Positions 27,784-36,301 are shown, counted from the stretch's first letter. The stretch is DNA of 64,000 nt from Dyella japonica A8 (GCF_000725385.1 NZ_CP008884.1:4216001-4280000); one strand, 5' to 3'. Program-made: numbers and translations. The notes: generated by a model from the sequence alone, not told the origin.

Positions 27784-29065
27784 GCTGGTGGAGACCTTGA
27801 GCCGCGCACTGCGGGAGCAACCGCAGGGTGCCCTGTGCGTGGCCTACAGCGGAGGCCCCGACTCCACCGCCCTGCTGCACGCGCTGGCGCAATTGCCTGA
27901 AGCCCATGCGCGGGGCCTGCGCGCGCTGCACGTTGACCACCGCCTGCACCCCGACAGCCATGCCTGGGCCGAACACTGCAGGCAGCTGGCACAGGAATGG
28001 GGGGTGGCCTGCCTCGTACTGCGCGTGGACGTGGACCACGCACGCGGTTATGGGTTGGAGGCCGCGGCGCGCGACGCGCGTTATCGCGCCTTCGCCGCCT
28101 CGTTGCAGAAAGGCGAGCGGCTGTTGCTGGCGCATCACCGCGACGACCAGGCCGAGACGGTCCTGCTGAAACTGCTGCGCGGCGCGGGCCCGGAGGGCCT
28201 GGGCGGCATGCGCCAGACGCGTCGGCTGGGTGATGGCGTGCTGTGGCGCCCGTTGATTGACACGCCCCGCGACGTATTGCGGCGCTACGTCGAACAACAC
28301 CAATTGCCGACCATCGATGATCCGTCGAACAACGACGCCCGGCTTTCGCGGAATTTCCTCCGCCACGACATCCTGCCGCGCCTGGGCCAGCACTGGCCGC
28401 AGGCGGTGGACTCCATCGTCCACAGCGCCAGCCTGCATCGCGCCGCCAGCGAGGCACTGGCGCATCAGTGGCGCGCCGAACAGGCGCGCCTGCTGGATAC
28501 GGCCAATGGCAGCCTGGAGGCCAGCGGCTGGCTCGCGCTGTCGCCCGCCCTGCGCCACCCCCTGCTCGATGACTGGCTTCACTCCCGCGGCCTCCCCGCG
28601 CCCACCACCGCACAACGGGAGCAGATCGAACGACAGTGCGTGGCACGCGACGGCCAGCTGCCATGCATCCGCTGGCCGGGTGCCGAGGTGCACGTGTGGA
28701 AGGGCCGCCTGTGGGCGCTGCCGCCCCAGCCGGTCATCGACCCGCAATGGCAGGCGATCTGGCAGGGGGAGCCGCTCGCCCTGCCCGATGGCGGCAGCCT
28801 GATGCTCGATCCGCCGGCACGGCTGGCTACCCCGCTGATCGTGCGCCTGCGCCGGGGCGGCGAACACCTGCGCCCCGCCGGTGACCCGCATACCCGGGAA
28901 CTGCGCGACCTGTTCCAGCAGAGCGGCATGCCGCCATGGCGCCGCAGCGCCTGCCCGCTGTTCTTTGCGGAGGGGGAGCTCGTCGGCGTCGGTGACCGCT
29001 GGTTCAGTGCGCAGGGCATGGCGCTCTTGGGGGAGGCCCGTCCACGCTGGCAGCCGGCCTGGTAG
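27776..29065 (+). CDS. tilS: tRNA(Ile)-lysidine synthase
   Basis: A 429-residue PP-loop ATPase that converts C34 of the AUA-reading tRNA-Ile to lysidine, an essential step. The PP-loop AYSGGPDSTALLHAL is at residues 24-38, followed by LHVDHRLHPDS, LLLAHHRDDQAETVLLKLLRG and DPSNNDARLSRNFLRH. The C-terminal domain (about 330-429) is the family's substrate-binding part (LRRGGEHLRPAG). The start is GTG at 27776, inside the upstream gene; no better later start keeps the PP-loop region intact. A REP doublet follows and may end transcription. Confidence 0.95.
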   Translation: MTKLVETLSRALREQPQGALCVAYSGGPDSTALLHALAQLPEAHARGLRALHVDHRLHPDSHAWAEHCRQLAQEWGVACLVLRVDVDHARGYGLEAAARDARYRAFAASLQKGERLLLAHHRDDQAETVLLKLLRGAGPEGLGGMRQTRRLGDGVLWRPLIDTPRDVLRRYVEQHQLPTIDDPSNNDARLSRNFLRHDILPRLGQHWPQAVDSIVHSASLHRAASEALAHQWRAEQARLLDTANGSLEASGWLALSPALRHPLLDDWLHSRGLPAPTTAQREQIERQCVARDGQLPCIRWPGAEVHVWKGRLWALPPQPVIDPQWQAIWQGEPLALPDGGSLMLDPPARLATPLIVRLRRGGEHLRPAGDPHTRELRDLFQQSGMPPWRRSACPLFFAEGELVGVGDRWFSAQGMALLGEARPRWQPAW

Positions 29066-29074
29066 ATCGCCGCC

Positions 29075-29166
29075 TTGTGGGAGCGCACCCTGTGCGCGAC
29101 CGCGGCCCAACCCTCCTGCCGCTTCGGTGATCCGTGCGCACGTCGCGCACAGGGTGCGCTCCCACA
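29075..29166. repeat. REP-like doublet, GTGGGAGCGCACCCTG type, copy 1
   Basis: TGTGGGAGCGCACCCTGTGC...GAC at 29076-29100 is exactly inverted at 29142-29166, 25 bp per arm with a 41-base interval. Each arm is itself a short palindrome (GCGCACCCTGTGCGC). It lies between tilS and xseB. Confidence 0.92.
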
Positions 29167-29257
29167 GGGGATCGCGGCCCGCTGGTCGCAACATGGACGC
29201 GACGTGCCAGCCCTCGCGGATTGATTCCGCACGGCCCCTGCGCTAGCTTTGCGGGCC

Positions 29258-29509
29258 ATGGCCAAGTCTGCATCCGCCCCCGTCGCTCCCGCCGCCGATT
29301 TCGAACACTCGCTGGACGAACTCGAGCAGTTGGTTGCGCGTATGGAAGGCGGGGAATTGAGCCTGGACGAATCCCTGTCCTCTTTCGAACGCGGCATCGG
29401 CCTCTATCGTCATTGCCAGCAGGCATTGGAAAATGCCGAGTTGCGTGTACGAATGCTGCTCGACCCCGATGCCCCAGACACAGCCGAACCTTTCGAACCC
29501 GAGCTCTGA
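29258..29509 (+). CDS. xseB: Exodeoxyribonuclease VII small subunit
   Basis: An 83-residue protein with the family core [40 protein letters not shown] and [14 protein letters not shown]. It binds the XseA nuclease subunit, which is not in the window. Start at ATG 29258 (MAKSASAP), a plausible family N-terminus; a TTG three codons earlier is also open. It overlaps ispA by 41 bases, the normal xseB-ispA pair. Confidence 0.95.
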   Translation: MAKSASAPVAPAADFEHSLDELEQLVARMEGGELSLDESLSSFERGIGLYRHCQQALENAELRVRMLLDPDAPDTAEPFEPEL

Positions 29510-30392
29510 GCTCAGCGCCCAGCTCAAGTCGCTGATCGCTCGCGCCGACGAGGCGCTTGTCCGCTCGCTTCCCCCCGCCGACACCGCCCCCGTGGAACTC
29601 CACCAGGCGATGCGCTATGCCGTGCTTGGCGGCGGCAAGCGCCTGCGCCCCCTGCTGGTCTACGCGGCCGGCCATGCGCTCGGCGAAACCGGTTCGCGCC
29701 TGGACTCCCCCGCTGTCGCGGTGGAGCTGATCCACGCCTATTCGCTGGTCCATGACGACCTGCCCGCCATGGACGACGACGCCATGCGGCGCGGCCGCCC
29801 CACCTGCCACATCGTGTTCGGCGAAGCCATGGCGATCCTGGCGGGCGACGCGCTGCAGGCACTGGCTTTCGAACTACTGGCCCACGACGTGGACGCCGGC
29901 GTGTCGCCGGCCCGCTGCGTGGAAATGCTGCGCGTACTCGGCCGCGCCTGCGGTGCCGACGGCATGGCCGGCGGGCAGGCGCTGGACCTGGCCGCCGTCG
30001 GCCGCCGGCTGACGCTGGGCGAGCTGGAGTTCATGCACGCCTGCAAGACCGGCGCGCTGATCCGCGCCGCCGTGCAACTGGGCGGCCTCGCCTCCGATGC
30101 CTCCCCGGACGAGCTTGCCGCGCTCGACCGTTATGCCCACGCGGTCGGCCTGGCCTTTCAGGTGCGGGACGACATCCTCGACGTCGAGGGAGAATCGGCC
30201 GTGATCGGCAAGACGGCCGGCAAGGACGCCGCGGCGGACAAGCCCACCTTCCCCTCAATCATCGGCATGGAAGCGTCACGCGAGCGCCTTGCGGGCCTCA
30301 CCAGGGACGCACTGGAGGCGATCGCCCCCTTCGGCGGCCGTGGTTCATTGCTGGCGGAACTGGCCCGCTTCGCAGCGGCGCGTTTGAAATAA
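29469..30392 (+). CDS. ispA: Farnesyl diphosphate synthase / short-chain polyprenyl synthase
   Basis: A 307-residue trans-prenyltransferase joining IPP and DMAPP to make FPP, the substrate of UppS. Both aspartate-rich motifs are visible: [17 protein letters not shown] (first, DDxxxxD bacterial form) near residue 97 and [12 protein letters not shown] (second) near residue 230; GGGKRLRP and the Lys of the IPP site also occur. I chose ATG 29469 within xseB ([11 protein letters not shown]); no later start fits before the conserved region, but the ribosome site is weak. Confidence 0.95.
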   Translation: MPQTQPNLSNPSSELSAQLKSLIARADEALVRSLPPADTAPVELHQAMRYAVLGGGKRLRPLLVYAAGHALGETGSRLDSPAVAVELIHAYSLVHDDLPAMDDDAMRRGRPTCHIVFGEAMAILAGDALQALAFELLAHDVDAGVSPARCVEMLRVLGRACGADGMAGGQALDLAAVGRRLTLGELEFMHACKTGALIRAAVQLGGLASDASPDELAALDRYAHAVGLAFQVRDDILDVEGESAVIGKTAGKDAAADKPTFPSIIGMEASRERLAGLTRDALEAIAPFGGRGSLLAELARFAAARLK

Positions 30393-30498
30393 GCCGGGCA
30401 CGCTCTCCGGGGATGCCGCTTACGTTTCGCTGACAGCAGGTCAACAGCGGCCGTGCTGGAACGTTCGAAGGCCATACGTCCCTCACGGTTCCAGCCCC

Positions 30499-31242
30499 AT
30501 GCCGCATCCCCGTTTCTCCCGCTACCGCGGCGCCTTCGCCGGCACCCTTGCCGCCCTGCTGCTCGCCGGCACCGCGAGCGCCGCGCAGACCACGGATTTC
30601 ACCGGGGCATGGCGCCTGGACGACCGCAACAGTGACAGCCCCGACGCCCTGACCAACGCCATGCGCATCGAAGCGCGCAAGGAGCAGGCCAGCCAGCAAC
30701 CCACACCGGCCGCATCCTCGTCCAGCCCGCCCCCGGCTACCGCGAGCCACGGCGGGGGTGGCCACCATGGCGGCATGAGTGGTGGCGGTATGGGCGGCGG
30801 TGGCATGGGTCGTGGTGGCGGCATGGGCGGCGGTCATGGCCGCCATGGCGACAACAGCAGCGACAGCAAGCCGGCCGGCGCCAGCGACAAGGACCCGATC
30901 GCGACCGCGACCTACCCCATGCCGCCCACGCTGAAGAGCGATGCGGTCCTGCTGGTGCAGCAGGACGACAAGACATTCCAGATCCGCCTGAACAATGGCG
31001 ACCAGCTCACCGGCAAGCTGGATGGTGTGGCGCGGCAGTCGCTCAATGGCACCGCGATGGTGCGCGGCCATATGGAGAACGGCCAGCTGACCGTGAACAT
31101 CCGCTACTCGGACGGCAGCCAGCTCGACCAGACCTGGGCGATGACGCCCGATGGCCAGCAGATGGTCGTGGTCGGCGCGTGGAAGGTACCCACGCTGGAA
31201 CAGCCCGTGACGTTCAAGCGCACCTACGTGGGATTGCACTGA
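30499..31242 (+). CDS. Secreted protein with a Gly/His/Met-rich segment, function unknown
   Basis: A 247-residue protein. Signal peptide to about residue 33 (ALLLAGTASA), then TDFTGAWRLDDRNSD, typical of periplasmic lipocalin-like or 'XGxW' hypothetical proteins. Residues about 82-118 are a low-complexity run of Gly, His and Met (HGGGGHHGGMSGGGMGGGGM...), a candidate metal-binding or flexible linker. The C-terminal part (about 140-247) is a predicted beta-rich domain with QIRLNNGDQLTGKLDGVARQ and GAWKVPTLEQPVTFKRTY. I do not recognise a named family. A bidirectional terminator follows. Confidence 0.75.
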   Translation: MPHPRFSRYRGAFAGTLAALLLAGTASAAQTTDFTGAWRLDDRNSDSPDALTNAMRIEARKEQASQQPTPAASSSSPPPATASHGGGGHHGGMSGGGMGGGGMGRGGGMGGGHGRHGDNSSDSKPAGASDKDPIATATYPMPPTLKSDAVLLVQQDDKTFQIRLNNGDQLTGKLDGVARQSLNGTAMVRGHMENGQLTVNIRYSDGSQLDQTWAMTPDGQQMVVVGAWKVPTLEQPVTFKRTYVGLH

Positions 31243-31244
31243 TC

Positions 31245-31273
31245 GGAAAGGCGGCCGCGAGGGCCGCCTTTCC
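31245..31273. terminator. Bidirectional terminator between convergent genes
   Basis: GGAAAGGCGGCC (31245-31256) pairs perfectly with GGCCGCCTTTCC (31262-31273). It lies between the ends of two converging genes and reads T-rich on either exit, though the runs are short. Confidence 0.65.
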
Positions 31274-31286
31274 GTGCGTGCCGGCG

Positions 31287-31724
31287 TCAGCCGATCAGGC
31301 GCAGCGTGTACGGGTAGCGATAACGCTGACCTTCGTTCGCGCGGATCGCCGCGATGATGGTGAATACCAGCCAGGCGATGAAGACCACGGCCCCGATGGG
31401 CATGGCGATCACCACGCCCAGCCCCAGCGTGATCAGGGTGAGCACGAACAGGGCGAAGAAGATGATCGCGACGGTGATGTTGAAGTTCAGCGCCTCCTTG
31501 CCCTGGTCATTGACGAAGGGCATCGTGTCCTTCTTCACCAACCAGATGATCAGCGGCCCGAGGAAGCATCCCCAGCCCAGCCAATGGCCGGTGATGAGCA
31601 GGCCCAGCAAGGAGGAAAGATGAGCGAACATCGCCCACTGGCGCTCCTGGGCGGAGGGTAGGTCCGACGGCGGGGCCGGTTCGCTCGACGGCGGCGGTAC
31701 GACAGACTCGGGCGGAACGCTCAT
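31287..31724 (-). CDS. DUF4870 (Tic20-like) membrane protein
   Basis: A 145-residue protein: a proline-rich, acidic N-terminus (about 25 residues), then QERQWAMFAHLSSLLGLL, a hallmark DUF4870 start, and four hydrophobic segments with the conserved VKKDTMPFVNDQGKEALNFN between them. Function of the family is unknown. ATG at 31724 is at good distance from AGGAGA; a GTG two codons earlier is less likely. Confidence 0.88.
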   Translation of the reverse strand: MSVPPESVVPPPSSEPAPPSDLPSAQERQWAMFAHLSSLLGLLITGHWLGWGCFLGPLIIWLVKKDTMPFVNDQGKEALNFNITVAIIFFALFVLTLITLGLGVVIAMPIGAVVFIAWLVFTIIAAIRANEGQRYRYPYTLRLIG

Positions 31725-31847
31725 GCGCACTTCTCCTGGGTCGTAAAAGCCTGTTCTGCTTTGGTCAGCCCGTTGGCTGACGACCCGATCCTAGCAAGTG
31801 TCCACGCGTTTTGGCGGGTGCCAGTGGTCGTGCCCGCCCACCCGGGC

Positions 31848-33200
31848 TCATTCGCCGGCGATGGTCATCTGCTCCAGCAGGATCGAACCGGTCAGCAGGT
31901 GCGAGCGATGGTCCACGTCCGAACCCACGGCGACGATATTCGCGTACATATCGCGCAGGTTGGCCGCGATGGTGATCTCTTCCACGGGGTAGGCAATCTC
32001 GCCGTTCTCCACCCAGAAACCGGCCGCGCCACGCGAGTAGTCGCCGGTAACGGTGGAGACGCCCTGCCCCATCACCTCGGTCACCACCAGGCCCGAGCCC
32101 ATGCGCTTGAGCAGGGCGGCGAAATCGTCCTGGCCAGGCTCGACGACCAGGTTGTGGATGCCACCCGCGTTGCCGGTGGATGCCAGCCCCAGCTTGCGCG
32201 CCGAGTAGCTGCCTAGCACGTAGCGCGCAAGCACGCCGTTCTCGATCAGCGCACTGTCGCGCGTGGCCACACCCTCGGCATCGAACGAACCCGAGCCCTG
32301 CCCGCGCATGATGAAGGGCCGCTCCATGATGTTCATCCACGAGGGCATGATCTGCCGCCCAGCGTGGTCCACCAGGAAACTGGCGCGCCGATACAGCGCG
32401 CCGCCACTGACCGCGCTGGTCAGGTGGCCGATCAGGCCGCGCGCCACTTCCGGCGTGAACAGTACCGGGCACTGGCGGGTGGAAAGCTTCCGCGCGCCCA
32501 TGCGGGCGAGCGTGCGCTGCGCGGCCTTGTCGCCCAGCGCCTGCGCGCTCATGAAGTCATCCGCCGAGCGCACGCTGTCATACCAGTAATCGCGCTGCAT
32601 GCCCTCGTCGTCGCCTGCGATGAGCGACAGCGACAGGGAATGCCGGGTGCCACGCTCGCGGCCCAGGAAGCCGTGGGAGTTGGCGTAGACGGCCAGGCTC
32701 TCGCCCATCTGCACGCTGGCGCCATCGGAGTTGGTGATGCCCGCATGCGCGCGGCCGGCGTCCTCGATCTGCTTGCCGAGCGCGATGGCCTGGTCGGTTT
32801 CGATGCGCCACGGATGCCACAGGTCCAGGTCGGGGAACTGGGTGGCCATCCGCGCGGCGTCGGCCAGGCCAGCCGCCGGGTCTTCCTCGGTGAAGCGGGC
32901 GATGGCGCAGGCCTGGTCCAGCGTGGCCTGGATGGAATCGGGATGCAGGTCGGCCGTGCTGGCCGAGCCCTTGCGCTGGCCGAAGTACACGGTCAGCCCG
33001 AAGCCACGGTCACGCGTGTGCTCCACTGTTTCCACCTCGCCCAGGCGCACGTTCACGTTCAACCCTGTGTCGATGCTGGCCGCGACCTCCGCCTGGCTGG
33101 CGCCGGCGGCGCGGGCCCGGCGAATCACGTCCTCGGCCAGTTGGGCGAGGCGGTCGAGCTCGTCGTTGCTGCGGTCCTGAGTGGGGCTAAGCTGGGTCAC
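31848..33200 (-). CDS. pmbA: Metalloprotease-like PmbA/TldE
   Basis: A 450-residue partner of TldD. The TldD/TldE heterodimer digests unfolded peptides and, in E. coli, matures microcin B17 and degrades CcdA; TldE lacks the zinc site but forms the channel. Family features: DRGFGLTVYFGQRKGSASTAD, GITNSDGASVQMGESLAVYA, PVLFTPEVARGLIGHL, and the end NIVAVGSDVDHRSHLLTGSI. TldD is 5 kb away in the same window. It is divergent from DUF1653 across a nested inverted repeat, and, as in E. coli, near darP. Confidence 0.95.
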   Translation of the reverse strand: MTQLSPTQDRSNDELDRLAQLAEDVIRRARAAGASQAEVAASIDTGLNVNVRLGEVETVEHTRDRGFGLTVYFGQRKGSASTADLHPDSIQATLDQACAIARFTEEDPAAGLADAARMATQFPDLDLWHPWRIETDQAIALGKQIEDAGRAHAGITNSDGASVQMGESLAVYANSHGFLGRERGTRHSLSLSLIAGDDEGMQRDYWYDSVRSADDFMSAQALGDKAAQRTLARMGARKLSTRQCPVLFTPEVARGLIGHLTSAVSGGALYRRASFLVDHAGRQIMPSWMNIMERPFIMRGQGSGSFDAEGVATRDSALIENGVLARYVLGSYSARKLGLASTGNAGGIHNLVVEPGQDDFAALLKRMGSGLVVTEVMGQGVSTVTGDYSRGAAGFWVENGEIAYPVEEITIAANLRDMYANIVAVGSDVDHRSHLLTGSILLEQMTIAGE

Positions 33201-33218
33201 GCGTGAAATCCTGCACTA

Positions 33219-33484
33219 GAGTCTGGTTCGTGCCTTCCTGTGACCCGCGCCGGGAGCTGTTTGCGCGCCAGTCAAGAAAGAGCGAAGGAGTGTATGTCAA
33301 TACACGACTGAGAGATGACGAAGGCTGGCGGGCAAACAGACCCGGCCCGAAGGGTTTGCCGCCCAAAGCCCTGCGTGAGCGCCCCGCGGCTTGACCTGAC
33401 GGCCAGCCAGGCGCTGCGCCACGGAACACTCACGCAGGGCTTTGGGCGGCAAACGCGGGCCACAGGAAGGCACGAACCAGACTC
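33219..33484. repeat. Nested long inverted repeat in the pmbA/DUF1653 divergent region
   Basis: Outer arms GAGTCTGGTTCGTGCCTTCC... (33219-33242) and its exact inverse (33461-33484), 24 bp, extending to 31 bp with one mismatch. Inner arms GTTTGCCGCCCAAAGCCCTG... (33354-33379) and exact inverse (33429-33454), 26 bp. The right inner and outer arms touch, whereas 111 bases split the left ones; that insert has its own stem, GTGTAT-GTCA-ATACAC, near 33290. It fills most of the 373-base spacer, so it must overlap the promoters of one or both genes. Confidence 0.93.
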
Positions 33485-33573
33485 CAGGAACGGGTAGAAT
33501 ACGCGGTCCTACCGCGCAGTTCCCCAAAATGGGGGCGCGTCCCCGAAAGCAAAGAGCGTCGCGGAGCCAAGCC

Positions 33574-33822
33574 ATGTCCCTGACAGCCGGCATCTACCGC
33601 CACTACAAAGGTCAGCGTTACCGCGTGCTGGGCACCGCCCGGCATAGCGAGACGATGGAGGAAGTAGTGGTCTACCAGGCGCTCTACGGCGAGTACGGCC
33701 TGTGGGTGCGCCCCGCCGCCATGTTCTGCGAGACCGTGGAGCTGGACGGCGAGCCCATCCCCCGCTTCACGCTGGAGCAGGCCGAACCCGACCTGCTCGA
33801 TGGCGTCGTGGTGACACCCTGA
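33574..33822 (+). CDS. DUF1653 small protein
   Basis: An 82-residue protein beginning MSLTAGIYRHYKGQRYRVLG and containing EVVVYQALYGEYGLWVRPAAMF, the core of DUF1653. This fold resembles a small beta-barrel; function is unknown. Start at 33574 (a longer frame from 33442 overlaps the inverted repeat and adds no family sequence). TAGAAT at 33495-33500 is a possible -10. darP follows after 28 bases, so they may be co-transcribed. Confidence 0.9.
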   Translation: MSLTAGIYRHYKGQRYRVLGTARHSETMEEVVVYQALYGEYGLWVRPAAMFCETVELDGEPIPRFTLEQAEPDLLDGVVVTP

Positions 33823-33850
33823 GCGCAGCCCCACTGCTGGAACCTGATCT

Positions 33851-34441
33851 GTGAACCGCAATTACACCCACGACCCCGACCACGACTACGGCCCCACCCG
33901 CACGCAGCAACGCCGCGATGCACTGGCCGTGCTGGCACTGGCCATCCAGTTGGTCGAACTGCCGCAAAGCAAGCTCGCGCGGCTGGAGCTGCCTGAAGAC
34001 GTGCAGCGCGAAATCGCCAACACCCGCCGCATCACTGCGCACATTGCGCGCAAACGCCAGATGCAGTTCCTCGCCAAGGTGATGCGTCGCCACGACACCA
34101 GCGTGTTCGACGGCGTGCGCGCCGCGCTGGGTGAAAACCGCGATCGCCAGCGCCAGGAAACCGCGGCCATGCACCGCCTGGAAGCCACCCGCGATCGCCT
34201 CGTCGCCGATCCGGACAAGGCGATGGGCGAACTGATTGCACAGTACCCGAGCGTCGACCGCCAGCACCTGCGTTCGCTGGTGCGCCAGGCGAAGATCGAG
34301 AAGGACGGCAACAAGCCGCCGCGCGCGTATCGCGAGATCTACCAGCTGCTGAAAGATCTGGCAGCGGGTGGTGGCGCGGCGGAGGCTGTCATCGACGACG
34401 TCGATATCGACATCGACGGTGCGGAAGAGCACGAAGACTGA
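33851..34441 (+). CDS. darP: Ribosome biogenesis factor DarP (YjgA)
   Basis: A 196-residue DUF615 protein that helps assemble the large ribosomal subunit. Recognised by TRTQQRRDALAVLALAIQLV, helical basic middle (TAHIARKRQMQFLAKVMRR) and the end KPPRAYREIYQLLKDLA. It has an acidic tail. The start is GTG at 33851. In E. coli the same gene is the divergent neighbour of pmbA; here DUF1653 lies between. Confidence 0.93.
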   Translation: MNRNYTHDPDHDYGPTRTQQRRDALAVLALAIQLVELPQSKLARLELPEDVQREIANTRRITAHIARKRQMQFLAKVMRRHDTSVFDGVRAALGENRDRQRQETAAMHRLEATRDRLVADPDKAMGELIAQYPSVDRQHLRSLVRQAKIEKDGNKPPRAYREIYQLLKDLAAGGGAAEAVIDDVDIDIDGAEEHED

Positions 34442-34449
34442 GGGCACTT

Positions 34450-34520
34450 GAGTCGCGCACAGGGTGCGCTCCCACAAAGTTAGAACGCCCACTTGTGGGA
34501 GCGCACCCTGTGCGCGACTC
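34450..34520. repeat. REP-like doublet, GTGGGAGCGCACCCTG type, copy 2 (opposite order)
   Basis: GAGTCGCGCACAGGGTGCGC...CACAA (34450-34477) is exactly inverted at 34493-34520, 28 bp with a 15-base loop. The order of arms is the reverse of copies 1 and 3. It lies between convergent darP and the four-Cys gene, where it can serve as a terminator for both. Confidence 0.93.
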
Positions 34521-34528
34521 GACCTGCT

Positions 34529-34738
34529 TCACCCCTCCACTGGCTCGAACCGCCCACAGGAATCCCCCGGCGACACCCAGCTATCGTGCACGTCGCACAA
34601 CGCACTCGCCGCGATGCTCGCCCCATAGGCCGAACCGAACGACATCAGCCCCGGCACGCGCTGCTCCGTTTCGCGCGGATCGTCGCGAAAAAAACGGCAG
34701 CGCTCGCAGCGCGCATCGGGCACGGCGGCCAGCTTCAT
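34529..34738 (-). CDS. Small four-cysteine protein coupled to the YeiH gene
   Basis: A 69-residue soluble protein (MKLAAVPDARCERCRFFRDD...). Cysteines at about 11, 14, 48 and 61 with a His at 51 form C-x2-C-x33-C-x2-H-x9-C, a likely zinc or iron-sulphur site. Its ATG overlaps the stop of the upstream YeiH gene by four bases (ATGA), so it is translationally coupled. Codon use is normal for this genome. I do not know the family name; short CxxC proteins of this look occur in Xanthomonadales. Confidence 0.78.
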   Translation of the reverse strand: MKLAAVPDARCERCRFFRDDPRETEQRVPGLMSFGSAYGASIAASALCDVHDSWVSPGDSCGRFEPVEG

Positions 34739-36156
34739 CCGCCCAACCCGTTCCAGTAGTCGGCGAACACGTGCACCGATAGCACGTAGCCGACGATCAC
34801 GTTCACCATCACGCCCACCGTGAACGCCAGCAGCGGGCGCCAGCCCGTTGCGGTGAGCGAGCGCAAGCGAGTGGTGAGTCCAATGCTGAGGAAGCAGAAG
34901 GTGAAGGCCCAGGTCCGCAGCGTGCTGATCGGCGCCACCAGGCCCGGCGTGACGATCTTGCGATAATCGGCCAGCGAATAGTGGCTGGCGATCCATGTCA
35001 CCAACGCCGAGGCCAGCACGAAGCCGAACACGAATTTCGGGAAGCGCGCCCAGATTTCCCTCGCGCCGGCTTTCGCCCGAACGCCGTCTTCCGCCGCATT
35101 CCAGCGCGTGGTCGCCACCCAGGCCAGCACGAAGGCCCAGATGCCGATCCAGATATCGCGCCCCACGACCTTCATCAGGGTGAAGGCCTGCACGGCGGCG
35201 TCGGGCGCGCCGGCGATCGCACCGCCCGCGTTGCGCGCGGCATCACCATAAGCCTGCGCGGCGGCGACACCCGCCGCATCGGCGAACTCGGATGTACCGA
35301 TCCATGCGCCCGCCACGGCCGTGGATAGTCCAAGCGCACGCGAAACGAAAGGCAGCACGAAGATCATCACGATGGCCCACACCACCACCAGGGTGATGGC
35401 GACCGATGTGTCCTCGCGCCGCGCACGAACCGCGCCACTGCTGGCGATGGCCGCGGAAACACCGCACACCGCGCCACCCACGCCAAGCACCGCAGCGAAA
35501 CGCCGGTCGAGTCCCAACGCCTTGCCGGCAAAGAAAATGGTGAAGAACGTGGCCAGCGACACGATGGTCGCCTGCCCCACCGCCACCGGACCTGCCCAGA
35601 ACAGCAAGGTGAGCGGCAAGGTCGCACCCAGCAGCACGATGCCCACCTTGATGTAGAACTCCACACGCAATCCCGACTGGAACCACTCGGGCAGGCGCAC
35701 CGTGTTCGACACGAGCAGGCCCAGCGCCAGTGCGAGCAGCGGCGCTTCCAGGTTGTAGCGCGATGCTTCCGTCCAGGTCGCCGCGAGAAAGATCAGCAAC
35801 GATGTGACGAACAGGATCAGGAACGAGGGCAGGAATCGCGACAGCGAATGCCCCAGCACCGCCAGCGCCGTGCCGAACAGCAAGGCAGAGGCGGTGAACA
35901 ACGCCACGTAGTTTGGCCAGTGCGAGGCAACGCCCTGCCATGCTTCGCCCAGCGTCTTCCACTTGGCCGGTGCCACCGCCAGCCACTTGAGGCTGCCGCC
36001 ATGCGCGAACCATGCCCAGGCCACGACGATCACCGCCAGGCCAATCCACACCGACCACCAGTCTTCGTTGGCAAACAGCCCCCAGCGCACCGGGCGCGTG
36101 GCAGCATCATGGGATGGCCGGACTTGCGCCGGCAGAACTCGGGTAGCGTCGCTCAT
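34735..36156 (-). CDS. YeiH family (UPF0324) putative anion exporter
   Basis: A 473-residue membrane protein with about ten hydrophobic helices. Diagnostic parts include LLVSNTVRLPEWFQSGLRVE, KVGIVLLGATLPLTL, VLGVGGAVCGVSAAIASSGA and a late RTWAFTFCFLSIGLTTR. The family (PF03601) is annotated as a putative sulfate exporter, from indirect evidence. Length is greater than the usual 340-350 because of an extra N-terminal portion of about 110 residues carrying further hydrophobic segments. Start at 36156 (MSDATRVL), just after a GCAGGG ribosome site. It is followed by the coupled four-Cys gene, and preceded by an inverted repeat at 36186-36207. Confidence 0.88.
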   Translation of the reverse strand: MSDATRVLPAQVRPSHDAATRPVRWGLFANEDWWSVWIGLAVIVVAWAWFAHGGSLKWLAVAPAKWKTLGEAWQGVASHWPNYVALFTASALLFGTALAVLGHSLSRFLPSFLILFVTSLLIFLAATWTEASRYNLEAPLLALALGLLVSNTVRLPEWFQSGLRVEFYIKVGIVLLGATLPLTLLFWAGPVAVGQATIVSLATFFTIFFAGKALGLDRRFAAVLGVGGAVCGVSAAIASSGAVRARREDTSVAITLVVVWAIVMIFVLPFVSRALGLSTAVAGAWIGTSEFADAAGVAAAQAYGDAARNAGGAIAGAPDAAVQAFTLMKVVGRDIWIGIWAFVLAWVATTRWNAAEDGVRAKAGAREIWARFPKFVFGFVLASALVTWIASHYSLADYRKIVTPGLVAPISTLRTWAFTFCFLSIGLTTRLRSLTATGWRPLLAFTVGVMVNVIVGYVLSVHVFADYWNGLGG

Positions 36157-36185
36157 CGCCCTGCACTCGTCGGAAGTCATACGTC

Positions 36186-36207
36186 TACGGACATCTGGAC
36201 GTCCGTA
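36186..36207. promoter_or_regulatory. Inverted repeat upstream of the YeiH gene, operator candidate
   Basis: TACGGAC, 8-base spacer, GTCCGTA, about 30 bases before the YeiH ATG (minus strand). The dyad suits a dimeric regulator; none is adjacent. Confidence 0.4.
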
Positions 36208-36301
36208 CGGCCACAGACATGGCCGCACGCTGCACTGTCCGCCCGGCCCGACGCAAAGCGAAATGAGCATTCGTTCTATGGATATACCCACTCCAAAACG
36301 A

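Noticed and set aside
33203..33497. Small ORFs on both strands in the pmbA/DUF1653 spacer
   Set aside because: They translate the inverted repeat arms and have no ribosome sites.
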